Positions 11,946 to 22,652 are shown, numbered from the stretch's first letter. The stretch is 64,000 bases of DNA from Siphonodentalium dalli (GCA_032622095.1 CP136064.1:249459827-249523826); one strand, 5' to 3'. The notes: a model not told the origin generated them from the letters alone. Made by a program: numbers and translations.

Positions 11946-12420
11946 ATAATAGTAGCTCGTGGACCCCACTTCGTCCGGGATGTTCCCCTCTGATTTTCGG
12001 AGAAATGCGCGATTTAACCTTGAATTGACTATTTTAAAGGTGAAGGTCATGTCGGGGTCACGATTTGACCCGTCCAAAACACTCCCCGGACAAAAGTCAC
12101 GACAAAAGTACCCGTCGAAATCCGCCCGGCTTTATACCCGATTTGACCTTGAATTGACAATTTTGAATGTCAAGATCAGGTCATGGTCATGATTTGACCC
12201 ACCCGAAACACTCCTGGGACAAAAGTTGAAATACTTCCGTTTTACCAGATTTGACCTTGAATTGATCTTTTTGAATGTCAAAGTCAGGTCGGGATCAAGA
12301 TTTGACCCGTCCAAAATACTCCCTGGAAATAATTACCCCTAGGTATCAAATTTCGTCAAATCTGTCCGGCAGTTTTCCCGGCCATAGCTAACAGACAAAC
12401 AGACAGACAAATGTCCAAAA
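11946..12420 (-). repeat. AAGGTCA half-site repeat family, reversed copy
   Basis: A reverse-oriented relative of the 7.5-8.6 kb repeat. It has about three subunits containing TTTGACCTTGAATTGA and the shared word GACCCGTCCAAAA, starting after TAATAGTAGCTCG. It ends in CAGACAAACAGACAGACAAA. The copy is more diverged than those at 7.5-8.6 kb. Confidence 0.8.
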
Positions 12421-12429
12421 TATATATTA

Positions 12430-12735
12430 AACTAGCTGATGTACTCGACTTCGTTCGGGCTAGTTAGGGATTTTTTTTGTGATCGCCTCCATCTGGACAG
12501 TACCCAGTATATACAGCGTCTGGCCAAACTATTGTTCAATTGGTCCAGAAACATGCCTATATCAGCACGTTCGAGAACATGGTCCCACGTGAAATTGGAC
12601 CCGTCCATATTGCTCCCGGGATCGAAGTAGTCCTACACACAAATTTTTAGTCGGATCGGTCAAGGTCCAGAAACATGCCTATGAGCGAGGTCAAGTTGAC
12701 ACGTTAAATACCAAATTCGAGCAGTGTTAGAGTCT
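12430..12735. repeat. Degenerate repeat with internal duplication
   Basis: The phrase TCCAGAAACATGCCTAT occurs twice (about 12543 and 12667) with related surroundings. It lies between the half-site repeat and a simple-repeat tail, so it is probably another decayed member of a microsatellite-terminated repeat class. Confidence 0.4.
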
Positions 12736-12738
12736 ATA

Positions 12739-12792
12739 ACACATACACACATGCATTCACGCATACACACATACATACATACATACAGACAG
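12739..12792. repeat. CA / CATA microsatellite
   Basis: An impure CACACATA tract with four CATA units near its end. Confidence 0.8.
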
Positions 12793-12944
12793 GTGTTTCA
12801 AAATGTATAATCGATAGCTACAACAATTCTATGGTAGATAGTTCACGGCCGACCTGATGCATGCATCTTAGTTTTCTTGTATTATTATGGTATAGATAGA
12901 ATTGCGCACTATACGCGATACAATGGTTAGTAAAGAATGAGTTA

Positions 12945-13377
12945 GGGTACGTTCATACACTGGCAAGTTTTCACAGTATGGTTTGCGGGCATTTCGTCGT
13001 AGAAAACGATATGGTGCCAGAATATGAATGGAAACAAGCATATAAAATGCATCTGTACCACACCTATAACTACATGCGAAGTAAAAATCCCCGTAGTTCC
13101 ACCTGCAGCCATGCTACCGGAATTTGCCTGTAAATAGTGTGCAATTATTTCGCAATTATTTCGCAAGAATCAATCTTACAGGTATTTGAAGGCAAATGTC
13201 AGTAGCGCCGTTACAAGTGGAACAACAGAACTTTTACTTCTCATGTGGTTCGCTTTTGGTAAAGATGCATATTATATGCACGTTTATTTTCAACTTATGG
13301 CACCATGTGGATTTCTATGATGAACTGCCTTGCAGAACATATATACCGTGCAAACTTGCCAGCGTATGAACGTACCC
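12945..13377. mobile_element. Family C MITE, PIF/Harbinger type, copy 1
   Basis: A 433 bp element that starts GGGTACGTTCATACACTGG and ends CCAGCGTATGAACGTACCC, flanked on both sides by TTA (12942-12944 and 13378-13380). A 3 bp TTA/TAA duplication is the established signature of PIF/Harbinger. The arms remain complementary for roughly 200 bp, with internal TGGTGCCAGAATATGAA opposite TTATGGCACCATGTGG. It has no transposase. Confidence 0.88.
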
Positions 13378-13380
13378 TTA

Positions 13381-14237
13381 AACCGCTTGATAATGGCAAC
13401 GGGAATATTTCCAAGTAAACGAGGTCGTGATAATTGCTGAGAGGGGAATGAGATGAGAGGCCGGTTGGAGGTCTACTGTTGGGGACTACAGTTATTATTG
13501 TACGTAATCACTAAGGCGCAATTTCGAATAGGACAATATTGATTGCGTTCGTATATTATACACCAAAGCAAAGCTGTGGAGGCTTGTTCTGTAACAATGG
13601 TCGTGTTCCGTGTTTGTTCTGCCGAGCCTCACATATTGTACGTATTACTTTGTGGAGGACCAACACGCGGTTAGAAACATTCGTATAAATCCCATGTCAT
13701 GGGGGAATTGGGATATATTCAACTGAAGTGGGATCTATATAGCTTTATCTAGTATGGATGCACAGCTAGTCAATGTAAGAGGAAACAGAATATAAGGTAT
13801 AGAAATCTTAACTATAAACGAGAAAAACACATTACATGTCAAAGAAATATAAGAAACACAAAACACCGCCACGACGGACCAATATGGGAATTATTTATGC
13901 ATATTAATGGTGAGTAATGAGCGTTGGAATACGTATTCATGGAAAGGGCAATTAGAGGAGCGGTCTTGACCAGATTTTTTTTTATTAATTTTTTTCTTTA
14001 CACACGGAAAAATGATATATCATATGAAAGTAGAAGATGCAGGCTTCATGTTCCGCCCTGCTGTAAAATGTAAAAGTGGTGCCGTTACCATGGAAACAGA
14101 ATGTAAACAATGTAGACATAGTTTGATATTAAACCATTTCCGCAAATGGTCAAAACTAATTTAAGCCCATTCTAGGACAGGAACAAACGTTGAAGATCAT
14201 TTATTGATGATTTGTCCACTATAACTTTGTTCCAACG
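13381..14237. other. Spacer without a gene
   Basis: About 850 bp without a supported gene. A poly-T rich tract lies near 13974-13999. The CCATGGAAAC word near 14088 also occurs in the tandem repeat that follows, so a decayed third copy may begin here. Confidence 0.35.
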
Positions 14238-14785
14238 ATTCCAGTATTAAATAGGATGCACATATAGGTTATACGGGTCTTTATTGCCATTTTGGGGTGA
14301 ACAATGGTGATTTTTGCAAAAAGTGCGATAATTTTGGAATTGGAACATTTATTGAATACTACATTGGTTACAGTAATAATTTATGCATTATTAAGATGGC
14401 ATCATACGTGTACTTAAAATTAATTTGGATAAAACTGCCGAAAAGGCCCAATACCCAGAGAAATACCTGTTACCATGGAAACGATATTTAAAAATACAAA
14501 AAATGCCGTTATTGGAAAGAAATGAAGACCTATAACCCTTGCGACACAATATAACTTTTTGAAATTTGTTTTCTATGACATGCACTTTTAATCCGGACTT
14601 CTGTGTTGGGTAATTGTTGCGGTTTATTCAGCTGTTGTCATGGAAACGGACCAAATTTCGCCAAATAATGATGTTTTTTCCCATAGAGCTGACATTTAAA
14701 GCATGTAATTTTTGGAAGCAAAGCTTATTATGACAACCCGTTATAGATGTCTCAAAACTTTTTTTAACGATTACTATTTTCCAAT
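14238..14785 (+). repeat. 548 bp tandem repeat, unit 1
   Basis: Contains AGGATGCACATATAGG, GCGATAATTTTGGAATTG, TACATTGGTTACAGTAATAA and ACCATGGAAACGATATTTAA. All four recur in unit 2 at an offset of about 548 bp. No coding frame is conserved between the units. Confidence 0.85.
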
Positions 14786-15210
14786 TATCCCAGTAGTAAC
14801 TAGGATGCACATATAGGATATGAAGGTTTTAGTGCCAGTTTGGAGTAAAAACTGTTAGTTTTTGCAAAAAATGCGATAATTTTGGAATTGAAACATTTAT
14901 TAGATACTACATTGGTTACAGTAATAATTTATACATATTATGATGGCTTCTTACGTGTGCTTCAATCTAGTTTTGATAAAACTGCAGAAAAAGCCCAATA
15001 CCCTGAGAAATACCTGTCACCATGGAAACGATATTTAAAAAAATACAAAAAAAATCATTTTTGGAAAGAAATGAAGTTTTATAACCATTGCGTCACAAAT
15101 TAACTTTTTGAATAATGAATAATGATGTTTTCCCCTATAAACCAGACATTTAAATTGTGAATTTTATAAAGCAAAACATATTATAACAACATGTTATAGA
15201 TGTCTCAAAA
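14786..15210 (+). repeat. 548 bp tandem repeat, unit 2 with internal deletion
   Basis: Matches unit 1 throughout but lacks roughly 100 bp that in unit 1 lies at about 14562-14665. Both units end in the shared word GTTATAGATGTCTCAAAA. Confidence 0.83.
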
Positions 15211-15512
15211 TCTTCAACTCATATATGTATAATACAATATAGGGGATAAGAGCACCCCTAAGACGGCATTCCTGCAGGTTTGCCAGACAAATTTACCATT
15301 AAGTGAACGCACCCTGACATATAATACTCATGCGACTCAGAGTCCACGTGTTTTGATCATTTTATTCCCAATTTTCTCAGCTGTTTCTGTGGATCTAGAC
15401 TAAAAATGTGTAAATAGTGATGTGTTTGGCACAATTTTTTATAATTGGAAATTGTGTGAAAAATTACGGGTATGTTTAAAAACCAATACCACGTATCTGG
15501 AAAATGCCATGA
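15211..15512. other. Spacer before the composite element
   Basis: No gene is recognised. Near 15282-15313 there is weak similarity to family C ends (TTTGCCAGAC and GTGAACGCACCC), too diverged to call. Confidence 0.3.
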
Positions 15513-15812
15513 TAGGATTTTAAAAGATTCGCTGTCTGGGAATTATGAAACTGATTTGAAAGCAAATAGTTGATGATTATAAGCTACATCCCTAAATAGT
15601 AATTACCTGTACTTACTCAGAATAACGGCATAACAAGTTCCTGGAATATATCACATCCGAACCCCTTTGGGTCAAATGTGGACCTGCATGATTAAAATGG
15701 GTCAGTCAGTGTGATGATAGTGATGATTGCTATGCAAATGTGGTGATATGGTATACCATAGCTGCCTTATGTCAAGCTCAGGCAATATATCCGGTTAATA
15801 TATCAATATATG
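15513..15812 (+). repeat. Left inverted terminus of element Y
   Basis: Begins near TAAAAGATTCGCTGTCTGGG and runs to AATATATCCGGTTAATATAT. It matches the reverse complement of 18573-18834 and carries an extra segment of about 34 bp (about 15575-15610) absent from the right arm. Confidence 0.88.
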
Positions 15813-17095
15813 TGGTTAGTTAGTCAATAGACGCAGCCTCTTTGCAATTATATTTGGCTACTTTGTCAATATTGGAGGTTAGTTAGTCAATATATGCAGC
15901 TAATTTGTCAATATATGTGGTTAGTTAAGTCAATATATGCCGCTACGTTTCCAATATATGTGGTTAGTTGGTCAATACTTTGTCCATTAATTTGGTTAGT
16001 TAGTCAATATATGTAGCAAATTAGTCAATATATTCGGTTAGTTAGTCATTATATGCAGTTTCTTTGTCAATAAATGTGGTAAGTTAGTCAATATATACAT
16101 CTATTTTGCCAAAATGTGCAATTGCATTGACAATATATCCAGCTACTTTATCAATATATATAGATATGATTAGTTAGTCATTGTGTGCAACTGCTTAGTC
16201 AATATATGTGGTTAGTTAGTCATTATATGCAACTACTTAGTAAATATTTGTGGTCAGATAGTCATTATATGCATCTACATTGTCAATATCTGCGGTTAGT
16301 TAGTCATTATATGCAGCTACTTAGACAAAGTAGATGCATATATTGACTAACTAACCGCATTTATTGACTAAGTATCTACACATAATGACTAACTAACCAC
16401 ACCTATTGACTAAGTAGCTGCATATAATGACCAACTAACCATATATATTGATAAATTAGCTGCATATATTGTCAATGCAATTGCACATTTTGACAAAGTA
16501 GATGTATATATTGACTAACTGACCACATTTATTGACAAAGAAACTGCATATAATGACTAACTAGCCACATATATTGACTAATTATCTACACATAATGACT
16601 AACTAACCACATTTATTGACTAAGTAGCTGCATATAATGACTAAATAACTGCATATATTGACTAAGTAGCTGCATATAATGACTAACTAACCGCATATAT
16701 TGACTAAGTAGCTGCAAATAATGACTAACTGACCACATATATTGACTAAGTAGCTGCATATAATGACTAACTGACACATATATTGACTAAGTAACTGCAT
16801 ATAATGACTAACTAACCACATATATTGACTAACTAACCGCATACATGTATATTGACTAATTTGCTACATATATTGACTAACTAACCAAATTAATGGCCAA
16901 AATATTGACCAACTAACCACATGTATTGGAAACATAGCTGCATATATTTGCAAAGTAGCGGCATATATTGACTTAACTAACCACATATATTGACAAATTA
17001 TCTGCATATATGACTAACTAACCTCCAATATTGACAAAGTAGCCAAATATAATTGCAAAGAGGCTGCATCTATTGACTAACTAACCACATATTAT
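15812..17095. repeat. Mirror-image minisatellite of 21/42 bp units
   Basis: Up to about 16322 the repeats read GTCAATATATGTGGTTAG alternating with GTCATTATATGCAGCTAC. From about 16325 they read the reverse complement, TATTGACTAACTAACC alternating with GACTAAGTAGCTGCATA. Half-units are about 21 bp and a pair is about 42 bp. The left side is about 510 bp and the right about 770 bp. The turning point is TGCAGCTACTTAGACAAAGT. Tandem expansion before or after an inverted duplication explains it. There are no unique spacers, so it is not a CRISPR-like array. Confidence 0.92.
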
Positions 17096-17097
17096 AA

Positions 17098-17241
17098 GTT
17101 ATTGTGGTTGATTGACGGTAACATGGTGTGACATTGACGGCTTGGAGCCTATGTTCAACCGAGTCGCGCTAGCGACGAGGTTGAACATAGGCTCCAAGCC
17201 GTCAATGTCACACCATGTTACCGTCAATCAACCACAATAAC
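17098..17241. repeat. Near-perfect hairpin, 63 bp arms
   Basis: The left arm, 17098-17160 (starting GTTATTGTGGTTGATTGACG), is exactly matched by the right arm, 17179-17241. Between them GTCGCGCTAGCGAC forms a further small stem. The absence of mismatches implies recent origin or active maintenance. It lies between the minisatellite and the 3' end of the recombinase frame. Confidence 0.95.
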
Positions 17242-17478
17242 GTATATGTTCCATTGACAGCCCTTTAATTTTGTGGTGACAGCTAGAATCAGTTTCATAC
17301 TGGAACCGATGCGTCATATTATAGCATTCTCATGTTTACGCTATAAACCCGTTGCGCCCCCCAGTGAATGACGTCACGAAAAAATCAATAATGTAGTTTT
17401 ATAAATAGAACAAGAAAATCACAGGAAGTTTTGAATGATCGTAGCACAATTTGTAAGTGGATTTCTCTTGATTTCTCA

Positions 17479-18160
17479 TCAATTATGTGGAGGACTGCTG
17501 AAGTGAATGTTGTGAATGGTACATCCACTAAACATTGGAGCTCCCATGTAATGTCCAGTGCTGTCGAGGGACATTTGGACGTTTTCAATGGATAGGCCTA
17601 CTTTGTCCAAAACACCACCGCCATTTCCTGCAAATTTTTCAATTTGTTGTGTTGTTGTTGAACATTTTTGCTGTATTTGCCGAGTTATTTGGGTTCCCGA
17701 CATTACTGGTCGAACTTGAGGAATGTTCATGTCATCATGAGGCGGACACGCAGATCTCGGATTTACGGGCGGATTGTATGGCACATGTGAGTCACGTGAA
17801 ACACTACCACCGATGGCCTCACCCATCGCCATTTTCTCCCTGTCAGAAACTCGTTGATACACAGAGAGGGACGAGACTGACTTATGCCCTGTTACAGCCA
17901 TAATTTGTGATGGGCTGAAATTTACCCTGCCCAGAATTGTAACTCCTGTAACACGGATACTGTGATTGGTGTAACGTTTGGATATGAGGATTTTTTCGCT
18001 CAGGTTTGGCATGAAAAGACGGAGTTTATCACGCCCTATACTGGCTTATTTTGGTACCATATTTCACCAGGATAATCCTCGAAACTGTCTTTAGGATACT
18101 GCCAGAGACGTATTTTGTTACTAAATGCAGACGACGTAATTTGTTTACATCACCTATACA
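17479..18160 (-). pseudogene. Crypton-like tyrosine recombinase, C-terminal part, frameshifted
   Basis: On the minus strand a 177-codon frame (18012-17479) begins MPNLSEK and contains TNHSIRVTGVT, then IMAVTGHKSVSSLSVYQRVS. These are the HxxR box (H17, R20), the following histidine (H43) and the nucleophile tyrosine (Y52) of tyrosine recombinases, with spacing typical of animal Crypton / DUF3504 proteins. After Y52 comes a polar tail of about 120 residues ending PMFSGCTIHNIHF, a style common in this family. Homology continues upstream in a shifted frame (about 18040-18160) with YPGEIWYQNKPV, so there is one frameshift near 18045. The first catalytic arginine and the whole N-terminal part are missing. 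It sits wholly inside the inverted termini of element Y. It is not functional as written, and an intron accounting for the upstream break cannot be excluded. Confidence 0.8.
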
Positions 18161-18440
18161 CAGGTGCGAATACTAACACCCCCCCCCCCAAGAGTGAGTA
18201 GAACCACCCAACTTGACAAACGATGAACACTACAATTTGGATTAATCCATTAAAGTTAGGGACCACTTAGTGTAAGAAAAGACGTTCATTTCTATAATCA
18301 ATGATTTTATAGTGAACCTATTACAGTCCACAGATCGATCGCCGTCAATTGTTATCTGAATTGTCAAACAAATTATTTGCAACACGGTCTTACACGTTTA
18401 CGTGCCGGTAACGTTATTCCCCCAGATGGAGCCTCTTGCT
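18161..18440. other. Non-coding interior of element Y
   Basis: A poly-C tract at about 18180-18190, otherwise nothing recognised. No further recombinase coding sequence was found here in any minus-strand frame. Confidence 0.4.
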
Positions 18441-18442
18441 CT

Positions 18443-18462
18443 ATGCAAATTAGATGACGTCA
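18443..18462 (-). promoter_or_regulatory. Octamer plus CRE, promoter-like
   Basis: ATGCAAAT (18443-18450) is followed four bases later by the full CRE palindrome TGACGTCA (18455-18462), in a locally GC-richer stretch upstream of the recombinase frame on the minus strand. The motifs are exact; a promoter role is inferred. Confidence 0.35.
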
Positions 18463-18572
18463 CCCGCCAACATAAGAACCTTTGCACGCGCGAAAGCCGT
18501 AAACATGGGATATGTTGCGCGAGCGTTAACCAATTGAATGCCGAGGATTTAGCTGGAAATGGAACATATTGA

Positions 18573-18834
18573 TATATTAACCGGATATAGTGCCTGAGCT
18601 TGACATAAGGCAGCTATGGCGTACCATATCACCGCATTTGCATAGCAATCCTCACTATTATCACACTGCCTGACCCATTTTAATCATGCAAGTCTACATT
18701 TTACCCAAAGGGGTTCGGATGTGATATATTCCAGGAACTTGTTATGCCGTTATTCTGAGTAAGTACATCAACTATTTGCTTTCAAATCAGTTTCATAATT
18801 CCCAGACAGCGAATCTTTTAAAATCATATTAGGA
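18573..18834 (-). repeat. Right inverted terminus of element Y
   Basis: The reverse complement of 15513-15812, ending in CAGCGAATCTTTTAAAATCA. Confidence 0.88.
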
Positions 18835-19391
18835 CAATTAAAGATATATATAACACAGTCCATCCCAGGAGACGGTAGCGATTGCTCTTGCACTCGTACG
18901 CACTCGTAATTTTCAATTCACGGGTGCTAAAATTAGCACCAGTCCCTCTTTTCAAAATTTATGACTGTAATCGTTATATTGAATTATTTTAAGGTTATCC
19001 AAAACCCTTTCCCGTCTCAGTTCAATTATGGACATATGAAAGTGTAACTGAACATCTGTCTATCGCACAATAACATTTTGTTTGAGAAAAACCCAACGTA
19101 TACGATTATATTATGGGTGCAATATTACACCGTCTTCTGAATTGTGGGAGCGAATAAATTCTCTCGCTGTGTTTTCCTCGTGGGAAGGACTGATAACACC
19201 ACCAGGAGTCGGATGAGTAAAATGTGATGCGTGTACCAATGGGGTTCACCTGCTCCAAGCCCCCCTCCCCGCACACTTGAGCAATCGAGCTTAGCACTGA
19301 TGCTCGCGATGACGATTGCTCAAGTATATATGCGGGGTGATTTTGCTGAGCAATCGGACGCGCCAGCAATCGGACTCGCACATCAAGGATG
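18835..19391. other. Spacer
   Basis: No gene is supported. TTGAGCAATCG (about 19276) faces GATTGCTCAA (about 19313), a small inverted repeat. An open frame across the spacer on either strand has no domain. Confidence 0.35.
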
Positions 19392-19780
19392 TTTGATATT
19401 TGTGACCCGCCATATCAAATCCAGTCGTAAGTCGGGATTTGTTTTACCCTGTGCCAATGCATTCTCTTATATATGCGAGTCGACCATAGGTCGCCTCGCA
19501 TATATAAGAGAATGCATTGGCCTAACAATTTTTTACAATTTTAATAATTTTTTCTTGTGTTCTTTAACAATTTTATAATTTCACCCATACAGAGCCCCAG
19601 ACAAACATGAGCAGACGACACTCTTATATATGCTTCTGTATATGTGTGGGGCTCCCTGCAGGGTAATGGATGTTTTTTATTTTATGTCCTAAAAATTGTA
19701 AGAAACATTTATTTAAAAAAAAAATGATACAAAATTGTTAGGCCAATGCATTCTCTTATATATGCGAGGCGACCTATTAT
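19392..19780. mobile_element. Family A hairpin-ended element, copy 2, right end truncated
   Basis: After a shared flank (19395-19452, reverse complement of 6433-6490), a complete hairpin at 19453-19521 is followed by CCTAACAATTTT. At the far side AAAATTGTTAGG leads into the first half of a second hairpin (19741-19779), where homology stops. Between them is an AT-rich core containing an inverted AGAGCCCCA / TGGGGCTC pair. Confidence 0.72.
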
Positions 19781-19789
19781 GGGCAGCCA

Positions 19790-20130
19790 TTCGGTCGGAA
19801 ATTACACGAAATAAAAGTTAATGGTGGTTTGTAAAAACAACTACAATCTATTTCAAAACAATAGTCTCCATTTTCAAACCAATGGTCGTTCTTTGATTCA
19901 ATAAGAGACAATTACGTGTTAACATATATAGATTCACAATCAACGTTGACCGATGCAAAATTAATGTTCTATTTTAATTTAATAGTATTCATTGTTCAAC
20001 TAATATCTAATAACAAACAATTAATACAGCTTTGCTCATATTCAGTAAACGTACATTCCGTTTCAATAGCCATATTTCAAACCAATAGACGATTTCTCAC
20101 GATCAGTGATTATCGTTATCAAACTAATAG
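19790..20130. other. AT-rich DNA leading into short repeats
   Basis: Contains dispersed AACCAATAG-type words that anticipate the array that follows. No gene is supported. Confidence 0.35.
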
Positions 20131-20420
20131 ACCTTATTGTAAAACTTATAACTCATTGTAAAACTAATAAATAAAACCGTAATTAACTTATTGTAAAACT
20201 AATAACCTATTGTAAAATTAATAGACCTTATTGTAAAACTAATAACTTATAGTAAAACCTATATCTAAAACCGTCATTAACTTATTGTAAAACTAATAAC
20301 TTATTGTAAAATTAATAGACCTTATTGTAAAACTAATAATCAATAGACATATTTTAAACCAATATAATATTTCCCACGATCAATGATTATCGTTATCAAA
20401 CTAATATCTAATAGCGGAAT
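20130..20420 (+). repeat. Short tandem array, TTATTGTAAAACTAATA
   Basis: About ten copies of a 17-23 bp unit, arranged in a higher-order unit of roughly 100 bp (the AAAACCGT word recurs at about 20175 and 20270). The segment CGATCA/GTGATTATCGTTATCAA flanks the array on both sides (about 20102 and 20381). Confidence 0.8.
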
Positions 20421-20691
20421 CAACTATTTCAGGTCAAACCAATGAATGAGCTCATTTGAAATTAATGATTAAAACACAAACCTATAAGCAATTCGTAAAT
20501 TAACGCTAGGGGCGCTGGCCACCAATTTTGTTCGCAAAATCCGTGACGTCAGAAATATAGAAATAAACATGGGAGTTCCCAATGTCATGTCGATGTGACG
20601 ATTTGGAATATGAGTTCACTCGGTGTAAATCAAACGACGATAAATATTCACTATAATATATAGGACATATAGTGGAGTAGATTAAAGGTAC
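20421..20691. other. Spacer
   Basis: No gene or repeat is recognised before the TTAA target site at 20692. Confidence 0.35.
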
Positions 20692-20695
20692 GGTT

Positions 20696-21167
20696 GGCCT
20701 TGGCGGTGGGTATCCTGTGAAAATATATCCACCCGTCAAAAACCGCTACAAACAGAAAGAACATCAAAATGTAGATAGACTTTGTCCGTATACAAATACG
20801 AATTATCGCATAAACAGTATGTTATTGTCATATGTTTGACCATTGTTATGTAAACAAAAGCATAAAAAGTTACTTTTCTGGCGTTTGTTTATATTATGAT
20901 GGTAAACATAAAGAGCGTTCTTTGTTGGTGAATTCCTGATATGGAGCGTTTATGCCATTTGTGTGTGATTAGCCAGTAGCATTGTGCTGTCTTCTGTAAC
21001 ACAATCAGGCTCTTGCTTAGGTAAAATATAGTAGGTCTTTATGATAACATGCTGTTTACGCGTGGTCATGGTATATATGAACGAAACTGTATGTGTTTTA
21101 ATGTTTTTCTGTTTACAGTGTTTGGATCAAATATGAATATTTTCGACAATTAAGGCCTCACGTGCCT
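20696..21167 (+). mobile_element. Family D MITE with TTAA target duplication, copy 1
   Basis: A 472 bp element starting AGGTACGG and ending CACGTGCCT, flanked by TTAA on both sides (20692-20695 and 21168-21171). TTAA duplication is the established signature of piggyBac and Kolobok. It contains ATAAAGAGCGTTC and a GGCGGTGGGTATCC segment shared, inverted, with 29210-29727. The 77-codon minus frame at its start is within the repeat and is not a gene. Confidence 0.82.
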
Positions 21168-21171
21168 TTAA

Positions 21172-21811
21172 GTCAAATTTTCAAGGCAGTTGTTCAAATT
21201 GTTACTAAAGCATGAAACTTTGCACATATGTACATCTTCTTTAATATTAGATATGGAGCCACGCTGAAATTTCACTTTAACCCCTCTTTTTAAGGGGTTT
21301 TCCAAATTTATAGAGCGTTTCGTGATTATATTATTTAATAAATGTCGCAATTAATCTCACCATGAAATATATGATTTAAAATTAGGCATATTCAGTTCGT
21401 ATGACTCTGAGAGATATAATGCCACATTTTAAGGGTAAAATTGGAACTCCCCGCCCAAGATGGTCGTTAAAATGACAGCTGAAAGAAGGAATTTGACGTT
21501 TTTTTCGCTAATATCTTCTAGATCAGGTTCTGCTGTATGGAACTGGTTCGGAAATGTGACTTCATTTTGTATTGCTCATGTTAAGAGATAATTGGAGCAA
21601 TGAATATATGTCATTTGTATGATCCAAGTCCCTCCCGCGATCCCTCAATAATTCGATTATACATAACTCGGTATGAAATTTAACCAAATATCACCGTTAT
21701 GAATCTAGTCATATTTTAACAAGAATTGGACAGAACTTTGCAAATTATGACATACAATTACTTATGAATTTTTGCAAATAGTTTACGTTTAATCACAAAT
21801 CATTTGCGCTT
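21172..21811. other. Spacer
   Basis: No gene. A degenerate AAGATGGTCGTTAAAATGAC near 21459 resembles the paired motif of the 5 kb palindrome. ATTTGCGCTTAAG at about 21801 belongs to the palindromic motif seen again at 22750-22915. Confidence 0.35.
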
Positions 21812-22257
21812 AAGCCTGCAAATAGCGTGTCTGTCATTTGCAGAATGAGGTCCACAGAGGGTGAATTTAGTGATGATACCCTGCATAGCGGGCTAGCATA
21901 ACTAAATTCATCCTCTGGGGACCTCATTCTGCTTAGGCCTCATTTTCTGGGAAGTAACTATGGTATCAAATTAACATTGTTTTTAGTTACGTTTTCCCAT
22001 CTGGGAAGTTTCTATATTCCCTAATTTGCAGAAGATAAAATCCATAATCGAGGCTCCAAATGGGTGAACATCACCAACTTCAACTGGGGAACTTCAATCT
22101 TATCCTTGGACTGCCATAGCAGTTGAGGGCCCTAAGCAGAATGAGGCCCCCAGAGGGTAAATATAGTGATGCTAGCCCACTATGCAGTGTAGCGTCACTA
22201 AATTCACCCTCTGGGGACCTCATTCTACAAATGACAGACACGCTATTTGCAGGCTTG
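21812..22257. mobile_element. Family B hairpin-ended MITE, copy 2
   Basis: 446 bp with terminal inverted repeats AAGCCTGCAAATAGCGTGTC and its reverse complement at the right. Each end holds its own hairpin of about 80 bp (CATTTGCAGAATGAGG to CCTCATTCTGC). The interior matches copy 1 (6822-7258), including AATGGGTGAACATCAC and GGAACTTCAATCT. Confidence 0.85.
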
Positions 22258-22281
22258 CACTCAAGTCTATATACCTGTAGG

Positions 22282-22450
22282 CCCATCATACAAGGGAAGC
22301 AATCCCCAGTGATCCCTAGATACCAGTACCTTTTATGACCATGGAAATGGTATATATCTGTACAGGATATGTCTCTTTTATAAAATGTAATAGATCTCTG
22401 GGATGGAGGCACAAATTCTTAAGGACAGGGATGCTGATAATATGAAAATA
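22282..22450 (+). repeat. 202 bp-offset direct repeat, unit 1
   Basis: Contains GAGGGAAGC-like, TATGACCATGGAAAT and ATGGAGGCAC words that recur 202 bp later. Likely a local tandem duplication. Confidence 0.8.
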
Positions 22451-22483
22451 TGTTTTCCCCCTATTTCTATTCAATAAGTACAT

Positions 22484-22652
22484 GTACACCACGAGGGAAG
22501 CAAGCCACCAGTAACCCCTAATTCCCCTTCTATGACCATGGAAATTGTATATATTTGTGCAGGAGATGTCCCTTTAATAAAATATACTAGAGCTTTGGGA
22601 ATGAGGCACCAATTTTTGGGACACCAGAGACAGAGATGCTTTTGACTTTTCA
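22484..22652 (+). repeat. 202 bp-offset direct repeat, unit 2
   Basis: The second copy of the unit at 22282-22450, about 75-80 percent alike by eye. Confidence 0.8.

Larger units (their letters stand above)
15513..18834. mobile_element. Composite element Y: long TIRs around mirrored satellite, hairpin and recombinase fragment
   Basis: A 3.3 kb unit bounded by inverted repeats of about 300 and 262 bp. In order it holds a minisatellite that reverses orientation at its centre (about 15812-17095), a 63 bp-arm hairpin (17098-17241), a minus-strand Crypton-like tyrosine recombinase remnant (17479-18160) and a promoter-like segment (18440-18465). The arms are about 95 percent alike apart from one indel, so the unit is fairly young. 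Known Cryptons insert by tyrosine recombination and usually lack long TIRs, which makes the combination unusual. It may instead be two elements nested by chance. No target-site duplication is evident. Confidence 0.6.

Noticed and set aside
15812-17095. CRISPR-like regular array
   Set aside because: Units are direct tandem repeats without unique spacers, reverse direction midway, and lie in eukaryotic DNA.
20506-20739. A 77-codon minus frame with proline-rich start
   Set aside because: It runs into the family D MITE; the matching part in copy 2 is non-coding.
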